Shown here piece after piece: positions 27,588 through 38,400 of a DNA stretch of 64,000 bases. Below the pieces are notes generated by a model. The model made no database searches. It saw nothing but the letters and a program-made list of their open reading frames with translations, and had not been told where the DNA came from. Every line of letters begins with the position of its first letter. Position 1 is the first letter of the stretch. The position numbers and the translations under genes were made by a program. This DNA is from Mesaphorura yosii (taxonomy: Eukaryota; Arthropoda; Collembola; Poduromorpha; Tullbergiidae): positions 62,001 through 126,000 of the forward strand of contig WIXG01000148.1 in assembly GCA_009869945.1 (NCBI GenBank). The letters are read 5' to 3'.

Positions 27588-29120
27588 TTAGGCAAGTTTA
27601 CGATTTCGCATTTCTTTAATTAAAGTCGTCCCCATTTGAGCAGGACTTTGAGTAACAATAACGCCAGCCTGTTCCAGTGCTTGAATCTTGTCTTGTGCAC
27701 CACCTTTACCACCAGAAATAATTGCACCCGCGTGACCCATTCTTCTACCAGGAGGAGCAGTTAATCCTGACAACAGAAGCAGCAAAGTCAGTTGAATCAA
27801 CAGTCAAGATTATGAGTCGGTACACTTACCAGCAATAAATGAGACAACTGGTTTGCTTTTGGGTCCCTGCAATAATTGAGCCACACAAATTAAGTAATCT
27901 TCGAATAAAATTAGAATTTATCCAGTTGTGTATGCACTGACTGTTGACTTACTGAATTATGTTTGACTAGGTATTCGGAAGCTTGTTCTTCAGCACTGCC
28001 ACCAATCTCACCAATTAGGATAATCCCCTTCGTATCTGAATCATTCAGAAAGACCTCCAAGCAATCAATGAAATTCGTGCCATTGAATGGATCACCGCCA
28101 ATGCCAACGCAAAGCGTTTGTCCAAGTCCAACCTGCATACGGAAATCAGACATAATTTTCTAGTCGAAATTATTGCCAGGCCAGCGATAAAATAGTAATG
28201 CTGAATTATTACAAGAGTAGTTTGATGAACCGCTTCATACGTCAAAGTACCAGAACGGGACACGATTCCAATACAGCCCTGTTGATGGATGTGGCCCGGC
28301 ATAATACCAATTTTACACTGTATACCCAGAATGAAAAATTCATAGAATAAAAATATTGGAATCAAACTATTGACTAGAAATAAATTTGATTTACGAACCA
28401 GGCCAGGTGCAATAATTCCTGGGCAATTTGGGCCAATAAGTCTTGACTTGTTTTGTCTGAGAAGTTTATGTTTCACTCGAACCATATCATGCTGTGGGAT
28501 TCCTTCCGTAATGCAAACAATTAGAGGCATCTCAGCATCAATTGCCTCAATAATAGCTTTGGCAGCACCGGGTGGAGGGACGTAAATGACGGTGGCATCT
28601 GCACCAGTCTTGTCTCTGGCCTAAAAAAATACGGAAGAATTTTAAAATAAAGGAAATTCTGAGGACGGTTATACAGTAAAGTTAGTAAAGTGCTTCACCT
28701 CCTTCACAGAGTCGAAGATGGGCAGGCCCAAATGTTCCTTTCCGCCTTTGCCAGGTGAAACACCTCCAACCATTTTCGTGCCGTATTCAATTGCTTGCTT
28801 ACTAAAGAAATTAACCAAAAAGGTAATCAAATGAAGCCAAAATTTCACACTTAGCACTCATAGAATTTTCACTGACCTATGAAAGGTCCCTTGCTTTCCA
28901 GTGAAACCTTGGCAGATTACTTTTGTATTTCCAGTTAATCGTAGGTTTGGACGAGATTGTGTATAGCATGTCCTGGAGAGTACTGGACGAACGGCAACTG
29001 CAAAAAAACACACTTCCAGAAATATCCAGAACAAAAGATATCGGATATCAGATCGAAATTAAGTCGAATCTTACCCAAAGAAGAATTCTTCGATAAGATA
29101 CGTTGAAAGGTAGAGGCCAT
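27588..29120 (-). CDS. Suclg1: Succinyl-CoA ligase [ADP/GDP-forming] subunit alpha, mitochondrial
   Basis: This is the alpha subunit of the TCA-cycle enzyme that converts succinyl-CoA to succinate with formation of ATP or GTP; it pairs with a beta subunit in the matrix. Exons in coding order: 29120-29075, 28997-28877, 28801-28699, 28620-28399, 28317-28213, 28132-27953, 27866-27830 and 27766-27588. Total 993 nt, 330 aa; human SUCLG1 is 346. The N-terminal 40 residues carry Arg/Lys and no acidic residue, fitting a mitochondrial presequence. Family signatures are [11 protein letters not shown] (CoA-binding), [46 protein letters not shown] and [10 protein letters not shown], whose His283 is the phosphorylated residue. 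Introns are 63-86 nt. The donor after exon 4 is GTTCGT, weaker than the others. The gene is divergent from kinesin-5. Confidence 0.96.
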
Positions 29121-30604
29121 TTCTGCAGTCGTCTACTGTTGAATTGGTTGAATAAACTCTGGTAAGTTAAGTTTCAGCAAGCAAAACCTCCCAATAAGCA
29201 ATGAAATGTGACAAATTATTCAAGAATTGCACATCCCTGCAATGGAAAGATTAGATCTAAGGGTCTCGTGGAAGATTAACGAATTTTAGGAATTCCTGTT
29301 CATCTAAAACTTCTCAAAATTTGGGACTGGGTTGCAAGTACCACTTGTCATGTGGTTCAATCCGAGCCCAGTCCAAGAGCTGAAGAGAATCTCATAATTT
29401 TTTGAATCTTCATTCACACATTGAATGTACGGACGGAGAATGTCCTGCTAAGTAAGGTAGAATCTGGCCCACCAAGAATGTACTAATACGCCACGCTTGT
29501 TTTGAACCTAATAGAGGTAATACGATGGCCGATGAGACGGGTGGTCTTTTCCTTGCAATGAACCTTTGCCTATCGTTTAACGTGTAAGGCCATTTGCAGC
29601 TACACTACTCGAAAGACGATAAAGGGTGGTACATATATCTTCGCAAATTGCTAATTCGTGATAAATCGCATGAACGGCTTAATTGGGGCTGAAAGTTTTG
29701 TTAAAACGTAACCTCATTATTGATATTTAAAACTATAGCTTTATAATATTTGTTGACTCCCGGTGCGAAACTAGTTTCGAAGGGCATGATATTTGGGCCA
29801 CTCTTTGTATTCGTCTGTGTATGAGATCATCTGCGCTTGAATGAGGAACGGCGGGCAGAGGAGCGGGCAATGTTTTTCTGTTGAGCATTGCTCTTCTACT
29901 CTGTGTATTTTTCCTCCAATGTTGTTGCCGATTTTACTGGCGAACGTGAACTTGGATAACCTCAGCAGTTGCCGTGGAGCAAGACTTGGAAATTGGTGAC
30001 CAACTTCCGCACCGCCACACGACAGAACAACAAATTGCTTGTGTAGGTGCTGCTTCTGCTCTTGTTTGCGGGACAGCATCGCACTCTTTCGCGTCGTGCA
30101 TTTGGTAAGCGTGCTTGACGGAGACTCTTCCACTCATCTTCGCTATTCACTTTTGATTTTTTATTCGAGATTCAGTCTTCGTTCTGGAAGGATGGAGATT
30201 TTATCTTCTCTTCTTTCTTCAACTTAACTGATATTAAACTAGTACTGTAATTAGTGTAATTATACTCGACTGGCGTTCCTTCTACTGGGGTTCTGAACGA
30301 TATACGAATCAACTGGCTAATTGTAAGTTAGGACAGAAAATTCTTAGCTCAAGTCAGTTAGGAAGGCCAAGGCGAGTCAGATTCGCCAGTGCGGTTCGAC
30401 TGAGTTGATAAAGTGCAAAAAGAAACTGTTTTCTATACAAAATACTTGATTCACTTACATAATTTTATCGATAGGGTGCTGGCTTTTCTGTTTGTGCTGA
30501 AAATCTACAACTGAACTGGTATTCGCCTTCAAAGTCGAAGAATTGCTGCCAAGTGAATGGAAGCTATCTTGAGTACTTCTAACCCGGATTTCTATCGTGT
30601 CAAA
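29121..30604. other. divergent promoter region between SUCLG1 and kinesin-5
   Basis: About 1.5 kb separates the two divergent start codons and must hold the promoters and 5' UTRs of both genes. The only motif I can name is a perfect TATCGATA at 30466. Overlapping minus-strand open frames at 29771-30150 (up to 120 codons) show no known domain and are probably accidental. Confidence 0.5.
30466..30473. promoter_or_regulatory. DREF-type element TATCGATA upstream of kinesin-5
   Basis: An exact 8-bp palindrome TATCGATA lies 131 bp before the chosen kinesin-5 ATG. In Drosophila this is the DRE bound by DREF, a core-promoter motif of replication and proliferation genes. The position and the mitotic function of the downstream gene fit, but the assignment rests on motif identity alone. 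Confidence 0.5.
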
Positions 30605-33600
30605 ATGAGTCAACAAAACGAAAATATTCAAGTCTACGTGCGTGTTCGCCCCATGAACTCTTTGGAAAAGAACAAGAACTCCTTGCAAGTTTTGGACTGT
30701 CCAGGGAATAGGGAGGTTGTTGTGAGGGAGCGAACTGCTAACAACTTGACCAAGACCTTCACCTTCGATCGTGTCTTTTCACCGTCGTCGAAGCAGGTAA
30801 TTAACGAAATCCGCTTGCACTTACAAAGCTGATTGCGATTGTGCTATTTATGATCGCCATTTGCAGATCGATGTTTACAAAGTGGTTGTTGCACCATTGC
30901 TGGAGGAAGTCTTGCTTGGTTATAACTGCACAGTGTTCGCTTATGGACAAACCGGAACAGGAAAGACGTTCACAATGGAAGGAGAACGTAGCGTCAACGA
31001 GAACTTGACATGGGAAAACGTTTGAAAGCCTATTTCTTATTAGAACATTCCCCTAATTCGTTGCTGCTTATTAGCGTATGCCTTCCATTTCCAATACTTT
31101 GTTTAGGATCCTCTGACTGGAATAGTCCCAAGGGCTCTGAGTCAGCTGTTTGACGAACTGCGTCTGCAAAATGTTGAATTCACTGTTCGAGTCTCTCTTC
31201 TGGAGTTGTACAATGAGGAGCTATTTGATCTGCTTGGTCCGACAGACGACTTGAAGCCCAAGTACGTTCCAGCTGCTCTTGTAAAACTTAATTTATGTAT
31301 AACATGTCCCATCATTTCAACAGACAACTTCGACTGTTTGAGGACTCAACTAGAAGAGGATCCGTCATTATCCAAGGACTGGAGGAAGTCACAGTTCATA
31401 ACAAGCATGAAGTCTATCACATTATGGAACGCGGAAATGAAAAGCGAAAAACAGCCGCTACACAAATGAACGCCACATCCAGGTAACATTGTCAAATAAG
31501 TCTACTCATTTTCAGCCCTCGTGTTGTGAACTTTATTTAGTTAAAGCTTTTGATTTTACATTATGTGTAGTCGTTCTCACACAGTCTTCACAGTTACAAT
31601 TCACATTAAAGAATCCAACATTGATGGAGAGGAGTTGATTAAAATTGGCAAGCTTCATTTGGTGGATTTGGCTGGATCAGAAAATATTGGACGCTCTGGA
31701 GCTGTTGACAAAAGGGCTCGCGAGGCAGGATCGATCAATCAGTCGCTCTTGACATTGGGCAGAGTTATTACTGCTTTGGTTGAACGAGCTCCACATGTTC
31801 CATACAGGTAACAAGCAATTACGCAAAATCGCTCACAGCTGAGCTTACCAAAGACTCGAGTTCACACGAAGCAAATGGTTTTCTCATTTTTAGGGAGTCA
31901 AAGTTAACAAGACTTTTGCAGGATTCATTGGGCGGTCGAACAAAGACATCGATTATTGCAACAGTCAGCCCTGCTTCATACAATTTGGAAGAAACTTTGA
32001 GTACTTTGGACTATGCTCACAGAGCTAAAAATATTATGAATCGACCGGAAATAAACCAAAAACTGACCAAGAAGGCTGTCATGAAGGAGTTCACTGAGGA
32101 AATTGAACGTCTTCGTCGGGATTTGGTGGCTACCCGGGAGAAAAATGGTGTATTCTTGGACAAAGAGAATTACGAACGCATGACTGCCCAGATTGAATCT
32201 CAAGGACAAGATCTTTGCGAAAAAATTACCCAGACTCGGGCATTACAAGAAACTTTGGACAAGAAAGAGGTAAATAATAGTGATACTCCAGAGTACTTTA
32301 CCTTCGTTGAAGAGGCAGGTAACTGAGGAACTGAAATTTACAGGAGGAAATGCAGCTTCTAAAAGGACAACTGGAAGAGACACAGGAGGATTTGAATCTG
32401 GCTAATCAAGTTCTAGCGGAGACGAGAGGAAAAGTAGATACATTGCAGCAACAACTTGTGCAAACAAAGTTGGAACGAGATCAACAAGAGCATTTGGTTG
32501 AGACACACGTGAAGACCGAAGAGAATCTCTCGAAGGAGGCAGAAATCTTACTTCAAACCACCGAGGAAACTACTTCGAACCTGGACAAGCTTTACAGAAA
32601 ATTGGACAGAAAGAAGTATGCTCTGTAACATAAACGCTTTAGTGATTTACTTTTTGTTATTCGATATTCTACATTTTATTACTATTGAATATGTAGACAT
32701 GTGGAGCAGTCTAATATGGAATCTGGACGCAGATTCAAGAATGAGCTACTTGAACAATTCCACGAAATGTGTGAAAGCTTGCGTTACTATCGTTCTGACC
32801 AGATTGGTTTTTTTGGTATTCAGCGCATGAATTTGGGTGAGTGCTCATATCAACTGGATTCGATGTGCGTGTTGTTCCTGGCGTAAAGTTCTACTTCCTT
32901 TTTAGAGGGCTTCCTTGAAGAAAAAGAGACACAGATGACTGCTATGATCAACTTGTTGGCCAATTTAATGGAGGAAGTTCAAGAATGCATGCGAAGTTTG
33001 GATGCATTTGTCAAAAAGGAGGTAAGAACAAGTGCACATTTGTGTGATGGCAATCAAGTCATAACTTGCTTTCGTCGGCAAAACTACTTTGTCGATTTTA
33101 GGAGGACGCCGGTCAGCTGCGTGTCTATGATTTGAGATGTGATTTCCTAGAACACAAGGAGGAGACTATTATCGAGATCGACAAATCTAAAAATTGCATT
33201 AACAGTTGCTTTGAAACTTTGCAAGGTAGAATTGAGTTGGTAAATCAAAAATTGGAGTCTCTGGCGAAAGACTATGAACGCGAAGTACGTGATACAACTT
33301 ATTCTTTAACTTAAAACCGTTCGCGTGTCTGTATTCTAGCTCTTAAACTTTCAGATGGAAGAACATACCTCGACTGTGGACAAGTTCGTCACAGAAAGTA
33401 TTAAAAAGATTGAAGATACTCGAAATGATATCGAAAATCATCTCGATGACAAACTGACTCGTTATGTATCGCTGCAATCAGAGATCATGGAACACAGAGA
33501 GTTAAATGACCAATACGTCAAGGTAAATCTTGATCATCGGATGCGTTTCTCTTGTTTTAGTTTCAATATTCAAATACTTTGCAGAAATTTAAAGCAGACG

Positions 33601-34575
33601 CAAAAAATATGATCGAAGAAATGGGAAAATGGATCGAATATGCCTCTGAATTCGAGAAGAAATCTGGAAAGAAGTCCGAAGACTTGTTAGACAGCTGTGA
33701 CCAGTCTGATCAAAAGGAAAAGGTACCACTCATATAATTGTTTGTTTCAATGGGCAATCTTGTATAACATTTTTGTTTTTAGGAGTTTCTCAGACGAATG
33801 ACAAATGTGTATGACATTCATAGAATCGAGGCTGATCTTCTCAGGACAAACTTCAATACTGTTAAAGTTAAAAAACAAGAGACTCAATCACAAAATGTGA
33901 AAAAGGTACTTGGTCGAAACAATATTTGAATTAATGAAAATTGGAATTGAAAATGACGTACTTATGAACAGCTCACAGAAACGATTGAACAAGCTGCCAA
34001 TACCTCGAAATTTTTGAGAGGAGCAAGCCTCGAAGGACTTAATATGCAACTAGTCCTTTTGGAAAAAGGAAGTGGTCTGGTCACGAAAAGACTGGACAAG
34101 CATGCACGTAAACAATTTGACTTCACAGAAAAGTTTTTCGCGGATTCGCAGGTATGCAGTGGATATCTATTGCTTTTGTTCATTTTCATTCACATATGAC
34201 AAATGACACGTGACCCTGTGATTTTAGGCTGTAGCAGAAAATATTGACAAGGGACTCGAGTCAGTTTTGGCTGGTGTTGAAAAATCGTACAATTTGGATT
34301 CAGATTATGCTGGGGATGGCATGAGGAAGATGGAGGCTCAATGTAACAAGTTCGCTCAATGGTCCCGTGACACAGAGGCTAAAGTTAATCAGCAAAGTGG
34401 AAAAGTTGGCGAATTTTGGGAGTCCACTTACTTGGTCGATCTGCCCTCTGGTGTGACACCCCAAAAGAAGGCTTACCAGTATCCTCGCAACCTCAGTGCC
34501 ACATCACCACACGAAACAATTCTAGAACGGTTCACCACTAAGCGTCGAGAAGAAGAAAAGAATGAAATCTTCTAA
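30605..34575 (+). CDS. Kif11: Kinesin-5 (BimC/Eg5/KLP61F) bipolar mitotic motor
   Basis: Kinesin-5 forms antiparallel tetramers that slide spindle microtubules apart. Exons: 30605-30796, 30867-31019, 31107-31261, 31324-31482, 31571-31807, 31894-32269, 32344-32615, 32697-32836, 32906-33021, 33102-33284, 33355-33522, 33585-33722, 33783-33905, 33972-34151 and 34228-34575. Total 2940 nt, 979 aa; human KIF11 is 1056. The motor domain (about residues 8-360) shows GQTGTGKT at 91-98, SSRSH (switch I), DLAGSE (switch II) and HVPYRESKLTR. A coiled-coil stalk follows, with the family word [18 protein letters not shown]. The C-terminal BimC box ([13 protein letters not shown]) carries the Cdk1-type Thr941. 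The protein ends soon after the box, so the tail is short. An in-frame ATG at 30557 would add 16 residues, but its context is poor (T at -3) and homologues start close to NIQV. All 14 introns are 60-88 nt. Confidence 0.97.
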
Positions 34576-35416
34576 TCTCCTTCGGAATAATTTAAAATAT
34601 CACTTCATCATTACTTTAAAATTTTACAACAAAATTCTTTCTACTTTTATAAACCAACTATTCAAATTGAACTCAAATGAGAAAGCAATTTGCATAAACA
34701 AAAGCTGTTACATTAACATTATATTCCTATGCTTATTTACCCTGTCTTGAAAGTTCTTGGAAGCTTCCTCTGTTGCGTTTGCTCTTTTGGGCACTCATAT
34801 TGTTAGCTCTTGGAAGCCGTTGCACTCATTTCCTATCATCGAAAAACAAGGTGTGACCAAATAGGAATTTTCATTGGCCTGGATGGTCCCATTCTTTAAA
34901 ATGTTAGCGGTGACAAGTTCTTGACCTACAAGATATAAAGTTCAGCAAATCAAAAACGCAAAACTTTTATAAAACTCATACTTAATCAAGTTTTACCTTT
35001 TTTATGTGTCTAAACTAATTTTGTAAGCTGCGAGCAGTATAAATATTACAAACTAAGAGTTTTACAAGTTTCCAGCAAAGTGACTTGACATGTTAACTTC
35101 CGTAAACGATGCAAAAATGTCTATGCATCCATTTTTATTCAGATCGTTGATTCAACTGGCGCGAGCTCTCTTCGTCCTATCAGCCTTTCCCATCACCAAT
35201 GGACACTCAAGTTAGGGTTGTATTGGATCATCTTGAGAAATGTTCACCTTTCACCAGCTCAAGAAGCATGTACATATCGTCTGTTCATCATCCCAAGCCT
35301 TCGCTCTTCCTGATTTGAATTGCTCAACCAGTAAGATCAAGAGACAGTAAGTCTCCTGACTTATAAAGTTCGATACTCTCGTCATTAATTGAAGCAGTGG
35401 TTACTATAGCGTGCAG

Positions 35417-35432
35417 TCAATCAATCAATCAA
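35417..35432. repeat. TCAA tetranucleotide microsatellite
   Basis: Four tandem TCAA units in AT-rich spacer DNA. No function is indicated. Confidence 0.7.
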
Positions 35433-38400
35433 ATTCATCCATTTCTAGTAATGCTTTTCTCAGATGAGGGAAAGAAAACGTGTTGCGGCATCGAGATTGG
35501 GAACCGAATACTCGTCAGGCCGAGCAGATCTAGAAAAAATTGCTTCTCTTCCTGAAATCTTGGCTCCTTGAGCTTGGAGAAAGTCGAGCGGAATACGTAC
35601 TTTTCACAAGTTTCGCTTCTGGGCAGGAGGAAGTTGGGGCAAATCATGAATATTGCAAGCTCGGTCCAACAAAGTAAAGAACTGGAAGGAAGTTCTAACC
35701 TTCATTCTAGTGCACTTGGAGTCTCACTTTCTCCACTGCCGAGTCTCAACATCTTTGGGTACGCTGGATTAGAAATTCATTCCTCAACTCAGTCTCACCC
35801 GATCGACATCTACTCATCATTGCACATAATCTCTGGTGCATTAGACCACTGGAACCAGGCATCGTGGCGAACAGTGAATTTTGTGAATTATGCACTCAGG
35901 ACTCAGCACACTTCACGGCCGCCTCAATACTCAGTGTTTGATTGACCAACTTTTCGAGCACTTTATGCTGAAAGCAAGACCTCTGGACACATTCTCTTCT
36001 TCTGTCTTCGTTGAAAAGTAGTGTCTCGAGAGTGTTCAATATCGTGCTTCAAGTCCATAACGTAACTCTTCTCGCCGCATAGACAAAGTGTCTCAAGTGA
36101 GATTCCTCAGTGAGTCAGGACGTTAGAAGCGTGTTATTTACATGGAACAAGCGTTCTTCTTATCTCCTCTCCACACTGCAAGGACACAGACGCTGAACCC
36201 TGTGTAATTGAGTTTTAAGCTCATGGTTTCTGAGTCTTCTTTTGGTACCAAAAACTATCACCCGGAAATTTCGAGATCAGCGTGGTTGTCCCAGATTAGG
36301 GAACAGTTTCGTTGCGTTCGGTGTTTGTACCAGTAACTTTCAACCTCTAAGCCGTCTTGACCTAAGCCATTTCTTAAAATCTAAAATCTCATAATATATA
36401 TGATACGCTTCGATCACGGCAGACCAGCCACGCAGCGATTCAACGTAAAGCTCACTCCTGCTGTAGAGTAGAGCTTGTTTTCGCCGTCTCATCTTCCTCC
36501 AGAACCGGATTTATGGAACTTCCAGTCTCTCGCGTCCTGTCCTTTGAAGGATTAAAGTAATTAGTAATTAACTCAGGTTCAACCTCAAGCTTGGATTGAA
36601 CACGCCGAGCAAAGCACATATGTGAACTATTTGTGGCTCGCGTGGCAGATCCTTTGATAATAGAAGCCACGATAAAAATGAACGCTGTGTAAATTACAGT
36701 ATATGGCTACCGTTTGGAAGTCTTGAGACATTGCACGTTGCAGTATTGCAGAAGAAACAACGCCATCAATGCCTCGCGGACTGCCAACCAAAAGTAAACT
36801 CGAAGTGATGTCTAGCAAGAAAAACCACTTTACCTGACTTTAATTTGCCCAAGAATTGAATATGGACGCCGGACAAGTGAGTTGAATTGCCATTTTGATT
36901 TAGTTATTCGCTATCGTTACGAGCAGAATTGCAAGTTGGCTTAAATTCAGTCTAGTAGCATTTTCCTAATCGGATCAATACGAGAGAGAAATATAATTTA
37001 AGTTAGTTTTCTACATACATGACATACCCTAGAAAAATACACAAAATTGGAGGAAGTATGCTTGCAGAAATAGGATTACTATAATTTTTTATTTCTTTAA
37101 TACTTCGACTTTTCTGTTTCCTTCGGGGAATGCATCGGCTGGAGGCTTGTCTAACCAGACTTCACAGGAATTAGACCCAGCTAAGCTAAAGTTAAACATC
37201 CTAAAGAAAGAAAAGACCAACGAAGGTCTTTAAAGTAATTACATTATTGCATGCTCCTGCATTTATGAGTCAGGCATTATTCGAACTAATCACGATCTCA
37301 AATATCATAAATTCGATAAAACTCCTCGTAATTGAAAGTGGTTGTTGTGGACTTATGACACATGTATTTTCCACATAATCTGTCAGCAATAAGCAGCTGC
37401 TGCAGCTTGGCTCCAAACTCCCTCGGGTCAGCATCTATTTGGTGCTGAGCTGATTCAGTAATCGAACGACTAGTAAGTTGATACACTAAGCTGTTCAATT
37501 TTCCTTTCGTCGCTCCCGACAATGATGATGAATATTTCCGACCTCGTCAGCGTATTTATCTTCAAAGGAAATTTTTTGTACTCGCCAGGGATCGGTCAAA
37601 TAGAATTCTTAAGAAGCTACGTGATCATGCAAGAAGTGCTTATGTGAACATAAGATTAATCCATTAATGTAATGGAAGCAACATCAGGCAAGTAATTCTA
37701 GACGCTATGTCTCAAGAAAGAGCAGCGGAGAAAGATAAGACAGAGCAGGAGAAAGTCCACACGCAGCAATTTTCTTATTCGGAAGGTGTTTAAAACATAA
37801 TAATGTTTGTGAATTTGGTGAAAGGAGAAAGTAAATTAGAATATGAGAATATGCCTGTTCGGGCTTGCGAAGAAGATTGGCAGCTTATTTGCATATGGTG
37901 CATTCGGAGATATTCAGAAAGTGGAAACAGTAGAAACGGCACGCGCGTGTAGCGTGGAGCGATTGGAGAGAATAATATATTATTCATCTTATGGTGCATA
38001 ATCCAATTCATGCACTAATGTGAGCACGTTCGTGCGTCGCTTTTTATTTGGCGAGACTTGTAAACTCGGGAATAATGAAATAACGGAGAAAAACCCATCA
38101 GGCACCTATTATGTAACAATATTTGGATTGAAAAACTGTGTAACCATGAAACGACCTAAGTGAGAAAAATGCAAAAATATTATTCCGCAGTGGCTGTTAC
38201 GTAACGTGTCACACACTTTCATTTCCACCGTCTACTCTCATTCTCAGTACATGCCGTCATGTTTGCGTTTGGCCCGAATCAACTCCTCATGTGTAGTGTC
38301 TCCTTCGTCAACTTGTCTTGCAGTACGTGCACTGAAATTCATTGAAGTCAATATACATGTATATTCCCCATGAGGGCTCCAGCAGCGTCCCTATAATGCA

